A stretch of 64,000 nucleotides of DNA, from positions 62,001-126,000 of the forward strand of contig JASJOG010000505.1 of the NCBI GenBank assembly GCA_030142905.1, written 5' to 3'. Each line of letters opens with the position of its first letter. The stretch's first letter is position 1. This document shows, piece by piece, positions 10,558-23,337 of this stretch. A program made the translations under genes and the position numbers. This stretch comes from Heliopora coerulea. Its lineage: Eukaryota; Cnidaria; Anthozoa; Scleralcyonacea; Helioporidae. The notes below the pieces were generated by a model. The model was not told where the DNA came from. It searched no databases and saw nothing but the letters and a program-made list of their open reading frames with translations.

Positions 10558-11235
10558 CAGTGAACTCAATTTACATATCTGGAATGCTAACTGGCCGATG
10601 AAAAGTGAAGCCAAGATGGCCCGCCCATGGAGGCCAATTTTGGACGTCGGTTTCAGTTCCCTACGCGCACTTGTATGTCAGTTTTAGTCTCCCACACGAC
10701 ATTTTACATTTTCTGACGAGTTTTCTTTGGACATACACACAAAACATGTCTTCAAAATATAAAAATATGTTTAAGAATTTTAAATATATTTCGACAAAGT
10801 CAAACCGAGTTAAAGGTCGTATATTTTCACGAAAATAAATTACCAAACTACCATAAACCTGATAAAATAGTCTCGAAATGTTACTTGAAGAAGTGTAAGT
10901 CCTTTTTTTACCGTTAGTTTACCGTCTTCAGACAATTTAGTACACTTCTTAGGCCACACGGCAATAATGAATCCTTTTAAATACTCGACTATGTAAAATT
11001 GGTCCGGTAGTATTTCGCCTAAACACTTTTTCCATGGTTGGGAATGTTTTCGAAGCCGAACCAAACAAAAACTAAACATTAGTTGTGCAAAGGACTGGAA
11101 CTGATGTACAAGAACGTGAAGAGGACTGAAACTGACGTCCAAAATTTCCCTCCATAGGAGGCCATCTTGGCTTCACTTTTTGCCAGAGTAAATGACTGGG
11201 AGTTAGCATTGCAGATATGTAAATTGAGTTCACTG
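10558..11235. mobile_element. hAT-type MITE with long inverted arms
   Basis: Both ends start CAGTGAACTCAATTTAC in inverted orientation. The arms stay similar for about 160 bp (10558-10720 with 11080-11235). The element is flanked by a perfect 8-bp duplication TTACTAAG at 10550-10557 and 11236-11243, the length made by hAT transposases. The centre has no transposase frame. A partial copy of one arm is present at 34.38-34.54 kb. Confidence 0.9.
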
Positions 11236-11807
11236 TTACTAAGTCATTTGTCTCTAAGCAACAGCGTTTCTGTTAATGTGTTTCTGGCAACGTTTAGGGC
11301 CAGTCTCCTACAAGTTCATGTCACGCTGAGGATGATTGTGAAATAGATTGGTTGCTCAACTGTACGATATTTTACCATATTAGACTACCCGGTCCAATAT
11401 GGTTTTTATTCCGGGCCAGTGAGTTTTGCCGGGAAAATATTCGAATAGATTTTAACGACATTTAAGGAGAATTAAGTTTCTACGTTGACAAATTTCAGAT
11501 AATAAAATGTGCTGGAACCTTGGAGTGGCTTTTTTTAAAGCTAATTGTATAAAAATTTTATAAACAATGTTTAACTGGTAGAGCGAGTTAAGAGGTAAGG
11601 TGAACAACAACATCTGACGACGAAAGCGCTGTTAAAAATGGGAAAGAGATCCAATCAAAAGTCAAATAATAAATTTCTCTACAGTTTATTTTGGTTTTGC
11701 CAAGATTCGAGTCAACTTTTACATACTTTATTAAAAATTGATATTGCTTACGGTACTTTTTACATGAAACTGTATTTCTAAAAATAAATTAAGCATTTAA
11801 AATCGAT
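11236..11807. other. No supported gene
   Basis: AT-rich sequence between the MITE and the 3' end of the Roco-type pseudogene. It may include that gene's former 3' UTR. No other signal is seen. Confidence 0.45.
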
Positions 11808-14564
11808 TTATCGATCACTGATAAAAGATCCTGAGAAGACATCCTTGGCTAGAGAGGACATTTTAAGTTTCTCAAGTGCATCAGCTAACTTTTGTCTAGT
11901 TCCTCCTCTTTCAATTTATCTGGTAAGCATTGTACTAGCTTTATGACTTTCATCCTCACCACATCGGGAGTAAATGATATCCTCAATCTCACCACTTTCA
12001 AACAACTTTGTAAGACTGGCAACCTCCTTCCATATCCTGGGAATACTTCGTGCTATTGAAACAATTTCTTCTTGTTGGAGACGATCTGGTGGCCTTTGTT
12101 TTTCTTGACACCATATCAAAATCAAGCAAGAGGTTCAATTATAACCGAGATGTTTACTCATTCAGCGGCTGATTATATATGGAAATTTTTCTGTTTGAAA
12201 ACTTCAAACAGGACTCACATATTAACCTGACCTCCCCTAAAAAATCTCCTAAAATATTGAGTTACCATTACGCGGTGAAATTTTCAACACAGCCTCAGCC
12301 TTTAAGTTTTATCCCGGTCAGCGGAGCTGACATTTGAGCCCGGGCTGAATCCCTTCCGCGTAACCAGCCCCTTAATATATACCATAATGCATTATTTTCT
12401 GTGTTACAAGCCATAATCAGCTTCATGAATTTATCTAAATTTCATTCACAACTTTAGGCTTTTGTACACTTTCCATATTTTCAATAGTTTCAAACTCAGC
12501 TTTTTGAATGGGTGTTTTCTGCCATTATATGAGGCTCCAATATAATTTTCATAAAATTAACAAGGAATACTTTGGCACGTCAAATAAGAAAAATGAGGCA
12601 TTCTGTTAGTTGGTAAATAGGTCCGTAAAGGAGCTGGGCTACGTCAACATTACTTCCACTAATTTCTATTTACATCATGCAATCTATTCTTTTCACCACA
12701 AGGTTTCGTAACTCTGCAAAAAAGCACATTTTTTTTACCTGAGAGATTTACCCAAAATGTTTTATGAAGCTTCGAAGAATTCTTGCCAGTAAAGCTTCTT
12801 GGACAGACAGCAGATTCTTTCTTTAAGCACTCAAGAGTTAGAATGCATAAGCAGTCATCGTCAGTACAAGCTTCTTTTTCATGCCTCAAACATGGTGTCT
12901 TTTCCTCCAGGCAAAGATCACATTTCAGACCAAACTCGTACCTTACACCTTGGAAGCTGGGACAGGACTGAACTTTCATCATTGCGGCATGAAGGGAGGA
13001 CAAAACACTCCTTGTAATGTCCTTACTTTCAATCGTCTGCTCATCAACTAAAAAATACATGAATAAACAAACAAACAAATAAATTTTAAAAATTGAATTT
13101 TTAAGTTCTTTGAAACAACTTTAAATTACTCCATGTGGCACAACTTTAAATTGTTGTCACATGGATTTAAAAACTTCAGACATTCGCACCTGATATTGCA
13201 ACCTGGATTCTAGTTACATGGCGGATAATAATCACGGAATATTTAATGCTGTTTTCACACTTGAAAATGCGATAGCAATTGCAGTGAAATTCAAGCATTT
13301 CCACAACGTCGTGTTTGACATCACCACGGGCCCATTTCAATATTTCCACAAGGACTCGCGCGTAAAGTCCAAGTGGAATGGTATCACCTTTAAAATTATG
13401 GTACAGTGACGGCTGCAAACTCGACGACAATACTTTCTTAATGTCGCTCTCCTCCCATCTTTTAGTCACCATGGATGGAACCAGATAGATGTTTTTGCCC
13501 CAATGACAAATTAAGCCCACTCGAACCATAATATCTTTCAGGGCTTTCTCTTGGCTATGGTTCTTCAACGGATTGGGAAGGTTTCCGAAGTCGAGCACTC
13601 CTTCCGTCGTCAGCTTTGTCCAAGAACGTGAATTAGCTGTACTCCAGGTAGACTTTGGGGCAACGATTAATACTTGGGTGAACAGCTTTACTAGCCATGC
13701 TGCATCAAGTAGAACCAGGAAGCTCATGGGCGAATTTCCATCAAAATGGACGACTATGTTCTCCTTGTGAAAGAATTTCATCGCTTTGTCGAACGTATCG
13801 TTGATCTGGCATTGTTCTCCAAGTTTTCGTGCTTGGTCAAGTGAGATGCATGGGCAATCTTTCAGGCTTCCCGACCTCCTCAGGGTATCGAGAGCATGTT
13901 CTAACATCAGCCAGCTGACGGGAGTTTTTTCTTGACCTCTTAAAATCTCTTGTGCCGTTGTGAAGATAGTCTCTCGCAAGAGTTTGAGTTGATCGGTTTC
14001 ATACACATTCCTCCGTTTTGTATTATTAATAACATACTTGGCAACAATAAGTGAACCACAACCAATGCGTTCAAATCTCTTCTCAAGAACTTCGGTAACT
14101 TTCTTCAGCTTCTCCTCAAGTTTCTCACCACGTCTCAGCTTATCAGGTTTGGCAAAAGCAAGAATAGTTTTGGGCAGATTAAGACTTGGCGAGGAATTAC
14201 TGTCGGCCTCCATACTGCGAGAGTTAAGGTTACGAAGAGCTGCCATCCACCTTGTAACATAATCGAAATTCGTTTCATGCAGGAAGTTTTCTTGATCTTT
14301 CTCTCTGTTTATTAATCCCTTTTCCACGAACTTTGGCTGTGCCTCGTCGTCAAGGGACATTGGCAGATCAATAACAAGTATAAATAGCGTTCTCAACCTC
14401 AGCATTATCGAATGCACGTCGTACAAGACAGACTGGCCACCAACGTCTCCCAACATGAATCTAATTGTATCCATGATGTCATCACGATAACGTTCGACGT
14501 TTTTCATATCTTCCTCGATCTTGCGTTTTAAGTCGTCTGATACGTGATATTCAAGCTGATCTTT
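11808..14564 (-). pseudogene. Roco GTPase with Death domain, decayed copy 1
   Basis: Three exon pieces remain. The first (14564 down to 13190) encodes the second half of a Roc domain (GDVGGQSVLYDVHS, then FAKPDKL at the G4 position) and a COR-like region (FHKENIVVHFDGNSPMS, LLDAAWLVKLFTQVL). The second (13047 to 12739) is a Cys-rich exon (KCDLC, HEKEAC, DDCLC) that probably binds metal. The third (12103 to 11808) encodes a Death domain (IARSIPRIWKEVASLTKLF). All mapped junctions are phase 1. The Death exon has an in-frame TAA at 11916-11918, with domain-like sequence continuing to a later stop at 11808. The P-loop half of Roc is absent because homology to copy 2 ends at the hAT boundary. Non-functional as a switch; the Roco call itself is firm. 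Confidence 0.85.
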
Positions 14565-14700
14565 CATAGGCGTATCGGCCGGGGGGGCACGGGGGGGCAC
14601 AGGCCCCCCAAAATTTTTGCGGTCGGGCAATTGAGCTGAAATCCATGTGTCATTCGGGCAAAACATAACTCCCATCAAAGTTGATAAAAGATATACTTAA

Positions 14701-15890
14701 AAACCTAAAAGAACCGCGGACTACAATGAATAATTAAATAGAATAATGCCAATATTAATTGTCTTTAATATATTTTGTCATATGTGAAGTACACCTGTAT
14801 ATGAATGATGATGGCTTATGGCTGTTTTGCGGGCTTGTTGTCTTCCACACGAAATTTGCAAACAAGTTAGTAAAAGACAAGCTGCACGAAAAAATAAACA
14901 TTTTGCGATTATTATTTCAGCAAGCATCTTTGCTATTAGAAAAGGTATATCTGATTTTTTAATTCTATTTTCTTTACACGGCCATGGCTAAGACAACAAA
15001 TAGATTTGCAAATATGAATATGTGCTAGCCTCTTCTGCGCGTTGTAGAGTCTACATTCTAGAAGATAGCAACATGTCAGAAATACTGAAATAAGAAAATC
15101 TTACGATTACATTTTTTCGCGTGTTATCAGGTTACTGTAGACTAAATAGATTATATTATTGCAGGCTGCCTTTATGCCTTATATGCAACGAAGTTGTATT
15201 AAACCACGGTGATTAAACTGTACCTTAGTGATGATCTTAGTGAAACGTCGCTTTTAAGACGTGTTGTATGTATTCAACACAATAGATAATGAGATAAGTT
15301 TCTACATTATCTATGGACTGTCGTATTTAATGCATTCGACACGGCTTTTCTTTAGAGCGACATTTGAAACCGTCATTGAAACGGACCTTATACTGATACT
15401 ATGCAACACAGAATCTTACTATTCCGGCGATATCTGAACTCTTACTAATTCAGTAAATTTATCCGTTTTTGTTGCAAATATAGTTTCATCTATTTCAACA
15501 TTATCTCAAAATAAATGCACTTATGCACCCAATTTTATTGCGCGATTATAAGCATTCAATTCTACTGATAAAATGGGTCGTGTTACATCTCTTTAGTTTG
15601 TTAACCGGTTATTAAACTGATTGTGTTAACATTGCTAAATAGCTTGACGATAATCCTAAGTGCTAAAACTTTTATTAAAGCCCTGCAATTTTTCTTTTTG
15701 TAGAATGTAGTTCAGTAGATAGTCTGGAATATGACCATTATTAACGAATATTTGTTATTATGACAGACTTACACAAAACAAATAAAACCTATTACTATTA
15801 AGTTTGGATATTTACATTCGTTCTCGAACTTAGGCAACTAATTATATACAAAGAAGAGCTTGCAGTACTAAAATGTGACTATTTATACGT
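14701..15890. other. hAT 5' non-coding region
   Basis: AT-rich sequence between the left end of the hAT element and its transposase frame. It should contain the promoter, but I see no defined signal. Confidence 0.5.
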
Positions 15891-15950
15891 TTGCATTTTT
15901 GTCAATGTTCCAGAATCCAACAATCAAAAACAGCCTTGCCATTACCAAAA

Positions 15951-18761
15951 ATGTCTACACCTTCACAGAAGAAGAGAAAACGGCACTATCGGTTTCCTGT
16001 TAGGTGTTCAATCTGTAACGGGGAAATAGATTCTGACCATGGGAAAAAACATGCCGAAGTTTCTCATCCTGGCTTAAAAAAAGTTAAGTTTACACCTGTA
16101 GCATCATACGGACAACCTACTTTAGCTTCTTTGTTCAAACGTACCAAATTAAGTAATCCAACAACATCTGATGCATCTCGTAGTTCTAAAGATACTGAAC
16201 CAATCGACGCGGTTGTTGTTCAGCTTGCTTAACCTGAAAAGAGTTATCTCGATGAGACCATCATTGCAGGCGAAAATACCGATATGCTGGCAAATGTCGA
16301 AGCCATTACCGACAGCCCAAATTTACACAGAAACAGTGGTTCTGAAGTTAAAGATGACGGTGAAAATGACAATGAAAGCGTGACGCCAATTGACGAATAT
16401 CTTGATTTACAATTGCCTGATAAAGGAGAGGGAGCTGTGACTGTTAATCTGAGTCTACAGGAAAACCCTGCTTTTGAAGTTGAAGATGGCAATGGAGATG
16501 AAAACGACAGTTTAATGATTGACGAAAATCCTGATTTGCCTGATAAAGAAGGGGGACTGGGTACAACTGATAAAGCTGTATCATCGAAAGGAAACATAGA
16601 TCTGGTGAAAACTCCGTTATCCGATTTTCCAAATCAGCCTATACGGAAACAATACGCACCTCGAAGCTATGGTAAAAAGATTCGTGATTTCCAGGCTAAA
16701 TGGTTCAAAGAACACCCCTGGCTCAGTTTTGAAAAAGAGGAAAATCACGCCATTTGTTGGACATGTCAAAAATTTATGAATGAAAGTAATTTCTCATTCA
16801 GCGATTGGAAAAAACCGGAGAGACTCAACAAACACGCAAAAAGCAAGTGCCACACAATGGCAATGACGAAGTGGATCTTTTCAAAAACTGTTGGTAGCAG
16901 GCAATCAGTCATCGACCTTCATGATTCTCATCATAAAGACACAGTAAAAGCGAACAGACAATACATGAATATCATTATTGAATCTCTAGTATTTACTGCA
17001 CAACAAAATATAGCACAGCGAGGGCACGAAGAAGACAGAAGTAACATCGCAGAGGAATCTGATGTCAACCGAGGTAACTTTATTGAGTTGTTGCACTTTC
17101 GAAGTAAAGATATTTCTTGGTTTAAAGATAAACTCGAAGATCAACTTAAGAAGCACAGTCAGTGGACATCACCCTTGATTCAAAACGAGATTCTGGAGTT
17201 GGTAGGTGATTTAGTGCTGGAAGAAATATCCGATGAAGCACGGGAAAGTAAAGAAATTGGTATAATAGTCGATGAAACGTCTGACATTAGTCGTACAGAG
17301 CAAGTGTCCGTCTGCCTTCGCTACCTGAAAGATGGTGTTACAAAGGAAGTCTTTGTTGGTTTCTATTATACCAAATGCACAGAAGGACTTGCCCTGTATG
17401 AGTTCATTAAGAAAGTTCGTGATAAATTGAAGCTGGAGATTGTAAATATCGTTGGGCAGTGCTATGATGGCGCTAGCAACATGTCTGGTGTCCATAAAAG
17501 GCTAGACATTCGAATCAAAGGAAATAGCCCTCAAGCTATCTACGTTCACTGTCACGCACACAAGTTAAACTTAGCCCTCCAGGCTGTACTCTCCGAAATC
17601 GAACCACTACGAAATGCGTTAGGGACTGTGCAATCCATTTACACGTATTTGGAGGCTAGCCCTAAGCGACATGCCCTTTTTGGTGACGTTCGTGTTGACA
17701 GCGAGCCAAAACTCACATTGAAATCCAAAAGTGAAACAAAATGGTCGTGTCGTTACGAGTCAGTTCATGCTGTTATTCGACAAGTTGAGAGTATTACCAA
17801 AGCATTCCTTGAATTGACAGATGCTAAAGATGCAAAAACATCATCGGACGCGAATTCATTGCTTAGTGCCATTTGCGATTTTGACTTCGTCTTATGCCTT
17901 GTAATTCTCAAAATAATATTGTCAAACGTAAATACCCTATGTAGCTATTTACAAAGTAGCACTATGGATGTTATCAGTGCCCGTAAAACCGCAGAAGGAA
18001 CAGTTAATGCTCTTCAAGGTTGCCGAAACGACAAAAGCTTCGATACTGTGTGGCAAATGGCGGAACTCACTGGCAACAAAATAAAGCACGTAACAAGAGA
18101 TACCAAATTCTCGTTCAAGGAGGCAACTTTGCCAAGAATTCGCCAGCCATCGACACACCTTCAAGCTCTTGTTGCAGAATCATCTGAAGGTCACACTCGC
18201 CACACGACAGCCATTGATCACCATCGAGTGAATACGTATTTCGTAGCTTTAGACATAGTTATCGAGGAAATCAAAGAACGATTCACTGTGGATGACCAGG
18301 ATATTTTGTGCGCTCTTGGTGATGTGGTATTGTGCAACAAGCCGTCAGAAGATAGCGAGGACAAAGTTGCTAAGTTTTATGAATCAGACAAAGATTTAAT
18401 TCAAGCAGAAAAGGCTATATTCTCCAATTTCCTTTTACAGTCTGCTTGTGAAACGAAGCGAACACCTATTGCATTGGCAAAATTCATGTCCGTGAAGAAG
18501 CTCGACATGATTTTGCCAACATTTTCCCGCCTGTGCAAGATCTTAGCTGTGATTCCGGCTACGTCATGCTCAGCCGAGCGTTCGTTCAGTTGTCTTCGAA
18601 GGCTGAAGACATACACTCGAAACACCATGGCGCAAAGTCGATTTAACTGCCTTGCAGTTTTAAACATTGAAAGAGCCTTTACCAATCGTGTGATGAGGAA
18701 CGTTGATAAAATCATTGACATTTTTGGGCAGCGGAAAAATCGAAAATCATATTTTTTCTGA
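15951..18761 (+). pseudogene. hAT transposase (ZMYM1/DUF4371 type), one internal stop
   Basis: The frame opens at the ATG at 15951 with a basic stretch and a Cys/His module (RCSICNGEI...HAEVSHP). It meets a TAA at 16230-16232 and resumes in the same frame to 18761, giving 825 residues from an internal ATG at 16284. That part has an acidic linker, a TTF-type zinc finger (FKEHPWLSFEKEENHAICWTC...KCH), the catalytic segment (IIVDETSDISRTEQ, QCYDGASNMSG) and the C-terminal dimerisation motif (SCSAERSFSCLRRLKTYTR). The single stop is the only lesion I see. The internal ATG might still give protein lacking the first module. Confidence 0.88.
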
Positions 18762-19116
18762 TTTTCTATCGATGTATTTCATCCAACAGGAAATGAAAAT
18801 GATTGATACAGACCGTGTATATCTATGTAGAATGTATTTAATGTATACAAATTTGAACTTTAAGAGTTTGCAAAGATTATGAATCAATATTGCAGAAACA
18901 TTGAACATTGTTCTTAGTTTTTGTCTCAGTGTTTCTAGACATTTCGGTTAAACTTCTCCTAAAGCAGCCTTTACACAATCATACTCATTTGTTTATAAAA
19001 GCACATACAAAATCCCGAACAAAGTTGTATATGTGTACTGTGTAACATAACGCAAAGCGGTCGGGCAAACCAATACTGTGCCCCCCCCCAAACAAGATTA
19101 GGCCCGTACGCCCTTG

Positions 19117-19659
19117 GCTGTAATTACATTGAATTTCATTTGACAGTGAACTTGGTTTGTGCTTTTGTGTCTTTCTTTTTGAATAAATTTTTAATATGCA
19201 CTGTCAAATGTCTTTGTGTTCAGTTCCCTTAAAAATTGAATTGTTCAATTTTATTATTAATAGATTGTCAAGTATTGTGTGTGATATTTGAAGTACTTGT
19301 CTGAAAAAGTTGTCAAAAAACTAATTGCCCTTTCAACAAAAGAATTTGACTGAGATAATGTGAACACAAACCCTGTTCATAAACATAAATTTGGGAATTC
19401 TTCATCCTTTTAGTTAAAAGTATCCCCCCAAAGCTTTCTTGCTTTAATTCCAAGAAAATTGTATTGCACATAATGTTTAAATCACTTCCATTTGAAGCAG
19501 ATTGCAAACTTACTGACACTTTATTGTCCACTCATGCCGGGTAAAATTTCACAACACGAGTATCACATTGTAACAAAATGTTTCACAATCCTGTTTACAC
19601 ATCGTTAAATAAAGGTAAGAAACTCCAATTAAACTTGTAAACCTTTTTGTCAGTCATTG
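19117..19659. other. No supported gene
   Basis: The sequence right of the hAT element does not continue the Roco gene. A 72-codon minus-strand frame at 19313-19531 has no recognisable motif. Confidence 0.45.
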
Positions 19660-21290
19660 GATTAGCGAAAGATGCATGTCTTTGTCAACATCAACATCCA
19701 ACAAATTTTACAATCATTCAAGGAAGAAGAGGGTGCCAGAACAGTGGGGAGAGTTATACCATCACGATATATAAAGAAAAGGGGGGTGCCCTGATGTGTG
19801 AAAAGTATAGGGGAGTGAGATGTATGGAGCCATAGCATGAAGGTGTGGGAGAAGATCCTGGAGGGAAGATTAAGAAACATTGTGGAGATTGATGAAAATC
19901 AGTTTGGCTTTCAGCAGGGGAAGTCAACAGTGGATGCCATCTTTGTTATGAGACAACTACAAGAGAGGTATGGATGGGGGGAAAAGGAGCTATTCCATAT
20001 TTTTGTGGACTTGAAAAATGCCGTCGACTGAGTGCCAAGGGAAGCAATTGTATGGACATTGAGGAAACAAAATGTACCAGAACGACTTATAACACTGATG
20101 GTGGCACTGTATGTAAACTCAAGATCAAAAGTGAAGGCACTGGCAGGAACATCAGAGGAGTTTGAGATAGGAGTAGGAGTACATCAAGGTTCTGCACTGA
20201 GTCCTCTGTTGTTTGTGGTAGTGATGGAGGAGGTAATGAAGGATGTGAGAGGTGAACGTTTGTGGGAATTGTTATATGCAGATGACCTAGAGATCACAGC
20301 AGAGTCAGAGGAGCAAGTTGTCAGGAGGTTTAATGAGTGGAAAAGAGAGTTGGAAACAAGAGGTTCGAAGGTGAATATGAACCAGATAAAAATTATGTAA
20401 GTGAGAAGGGAGGCAGCAGTGAGACCACAAAGAGGAAGATACTCATGTGGAGTTTGTGGGGAAGGGGTTGGAGAGAACTCAGTCTGATGTCAGGGATGTT
20501 CAAGGTAATGCTACGGGAAATGTTCTGGACTCTGAAACATGAAACAAGCAGGAGATAACTATAGGTGTGGGGCTTGTGTCAGAGATCCCATGGCATTGCC
20601 TTGAGAGGTGGCGGTCAAGGGTGGTATGTTGGATATGGTGGACAGCTTTTGTTATCTGGGTGACACTATGACCTGTGTGGGTGGAGTGGAGGTGGCTGTC
20701 AAGGCAAGGATAGCCAGCACATGGAAGAAGTGGAGGGAGTAGACAGGGTTGTTGGTAAATCAGAACATACTCTTGATCAACCAGGCTAGGGTTTACTGTG
20801 CCTGTGTGAGGCCAGTGCTGTTACATGCTGCTGAGACTTGACACTGACAGGAAAGCTGGAGGGAATTTTGGTTGGGTGTGATCATAGAATGTTGAGATAC
20901 ATAGCTTAAGGTGAGATGGCAAGATAGGGTGTCGAATGAGGAGGTGTGGAGAAGATGTGGTGTGGAGAAGATGTGGTGTGGAGAAGATGTGGTGTGGAGG
21001 ATTTGGAAGATAGACTGAGGAGAGCAAGGTTGAGGTGGTTTGGGCATGTTAGAAGAAGAGAGGAAGGTCATATACATGTATGGAGAGGAGCTGTAGAGTT
21101 GGAGGTGGTAGGAAAGAGAATGGTGAGAAGGCCTAGGAAGACCTGGAGGCAGGGTGTGGAGGAGGACCTGAGACGTTTGAATATCAGGGAAGATATGGTA
21201 GATAGTAGGCAACGGTGGAGATGACTCATGGCACGTCTGACCCCAGTAGTGGGACAAGACAAACTTATTTATGGCTTTCATTTTGACAGG
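19660..21290 (+). mobile_element. LINE reverse-transcriptase fragment, broken
   Basis: 19837-20400 encodes reverse-transcriptase blocks: ENQFGFQQGKSTVDAIF, IFVDLKNAVD, VGVHQGSALSPLLF and the catalytic LLYADDLEI. A TGA at 20029-20031 interrupts this frame. Downstream pieces in other frames include SFCYLGDTM (about 20645) and RLRRARLRWFGHVRRRE...RPRKTWRQ (about 21010-21150), typical of the ORF end in several LINE clades. A 16-bp unit containing GTGTGGAGAAGATGTG is repeated about three times at 20945-20999. No endonuclease domain is seen upstream, so the copy is 5'-truncated as well as mutated. Confidence 0.88.
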
Positions 21291-21527
21291 TCAAAATAAT
21301 TTTTTTTCCTAGGCCTGTTTGTATGAAATTATATAGTACTGTATATACTGTATATTTTGTTACTTACCTGTAAAGTATGGTAATCTCTGGGAATTTAACC
21401 AAAAAGGAATTTTTATATCTGCTCACATCTCATAATTAGAAACCAGTTCAGAGCTGACAATTAAGAGGCTGGTTGTCTGGCCAGTTGATAGAATTATCTG
21501 CCATAAGGCAGATTGTTAAAAGTTCAC

Positions 21528-22450
21528 CAGGGTTCGAATTAGAGAGAAAATGTCGATTCGCAAAAAATTTCGTGGTGCGGCGTGTTTACCACAAGTATCA
21601 AATTACACTGCTGAAAACGTTAACAACTGCTATTTTCCAGTTTCCGATTTTTTGTTTACTTGGCACGTGTAAATCACGTTCAGGCCATTTACAGTCAAAA
21701 CCGGTGCTTTCTTGCGGACTGCATTGCAATATTTCCCCGCAACAAAGAAATTTTGAAGACAAGTTGAAGATTGAAGTTTTCCCCAGCAACTTGCAAAGAA
21801 TTTGTGTCCGCAAATTTAACATTTCCTTACTTAAATTGCTATTTACATGGTGAAAAATATTTCATAGTCATACAGTTGCCCTTAAGCCAGTCCTTTACAT
21901 ATTTGGTTCCTTCAACCCATGTTGATGTATAGCTACGCATTTTTATTCAAATCGTCTTCGAACTTCTTGGACAAGGAGCATTTAATCATCGCGACCTTAC
22001 CATTCGTGATGACCTTTTCTAGTTCACAACTAAATTCCTTTTCCTATTTTACTACCGTGTTCAGAGCGGCAGAATACTCTGCCATTCTGTTCACGAAGTA
22101 ATAAAACAATAAACACACTTGTTGGATGTCTCAAGTAACTAGCGCAAACAACCACGTGCAGGAAAATTTGTCTGAGCATTCGCCGGAACGTGTGACGCAA
22201 ATAGTAAGCTTGTCATCGCCTGGGACGACAACAAAATGGCGGCCCTTTAATTTCGCACTGAATATTTAAATATTTCGTACGAATTTCTGGTATTTTTTTA
22301 AGAAAAAAAGCATTGCACAGACAAAATTCTCGAAGTCGTATGAATACATATCATTGAAAAATTTGGATTCGCAAAAATGAAACTTTCGATTCGCAAGTGG
22401 CAAAAATCAATTCGCAAATTGCAAATTGCGACCTGCTAATTCGAACCCTG
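21528..22450. mobile_element. 923-bp MITE with 15-bp terminal repeats
   Basis: The left end at 21528-21542 is CAGGGTTCGAATTAG and the right end at 22436-22450 is its exact inverted copy. TTCAC occurs immediately outside both ends (21523-21527 and 22451-22455), a probable 5-bp target duplication. Subterminal ATTCGCAA motifs recur near both ends, most densely at 22365-22430. There is no transposase. The superfamily is unclear; CAGGG starts are common in hAT but the duplication would be short. Confidence 0.8.
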
Positions 22451-23337
22451 TTCACTATCCTGATGTGTTCAGTTCTTGTTCCCCAGTATTCCCACAATTC
22501 TTAGTGTGGCAACCAAATGTTTTGGGGCCCTGGAGACACACACTGTCAATAAAGACAAATAATTGGATGAGAGGTATATAGACAACTTTTTAATAGCCAT
22601 CAAAAGGCCTTGTAGGGTGGTTCAGAAATGCTAAAGCTGATGACAACAGAAATTTACTGGGTGGTAGGGCAGTGTTGAAGTGAGAATGTTCTTTTGTGGA
22701 TACTGAGCCTGTGATGTGGCATTTAGCTGTGTGCTGTGTTTGAGGCCATTAGGTGCAACAGACCCTGAGTTTTTTAGTAATCTGAATAAAATTTAAAAAA
22801 TGTTTCCATAACAACTTAAATGTAAAAACTGTAAAACATGGTTCTATATTTTTGATCATTCACCATAATCTTCATGAGAGAATGGCTTGAATGCAGAATA
22901 GCACTGGTTCTTAAGCTTAATATGGGGTCCTAAGGGACATCATTAAAAGTTTTTATGTCCTAGAGAATTCCTTCCTTTTATTGACAGTATTTATGTTCAA
23001 CTGTTGAATGTTATGATTCCAGAAATAAATGTTTATCATGATAGACCAATCTTTCACTGTCTGCCTCCTTACTCCCAGTGTGTCAAATTCTGAATGCCTT
23101 AACATTCTGGACGTCCAGTTTCTGTCTCCAGACCAGAGCCCTAAAATTTATTGTATTGTTAAGGCAAAGGCAAAGGTTAAGGTTGGGATTGCAGTCAAGA
23201 TTAAGCTAAGGTAAGTGTCTAAGTTTGGGTTTTGATTCTGGTTAGGATAAGTTTTAGATTCCAGTGTTTTCCCTTGGTAAGATTAGAGATGTGGCCTGCT
23301 GTACCTGACTTTAAGAAGGCTTGTATACCACTGTGCC
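22451..23337. other. No supported gene
   Basis: No gene or clear repeat was found. A short purine-rich run (GGCAAAGGCAAAGG) occurs at about 23163. Confidence 0.45.

Larger units (their letters stand above)
14565..19116 (+). mobile_element. hAT transposon, ZMYM1-like type
   Basis: The left end starts CATAGGCGTATCGGCC at 14565 and the inverted right end starts CAAGGGCGTACGGGCC at 19116. Each is followed by a G-run with GGGGGGGCACAG and then GGTCGGGCAA or its counterpart. These are diverged terminal repeats of a hAT element. The left end lies exactly where Roco copy 1 loses homology to copy 2. I could not match an 8-bp target duplication, so one flank may have been deleted after insertion. Confidence 0.75.

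Noticed and set aside
13218..14262. Plus-strand frames across Roco copy 1
   Set aside because: They are antisense shadows of the Roc-COR coding sequence.
20793..21281. 162-codon minus-strand frame rich in Ser/Pro/His
   Set aside because: Antisense of the LINE C-terminal region, including a 16-bp tandem repeat.
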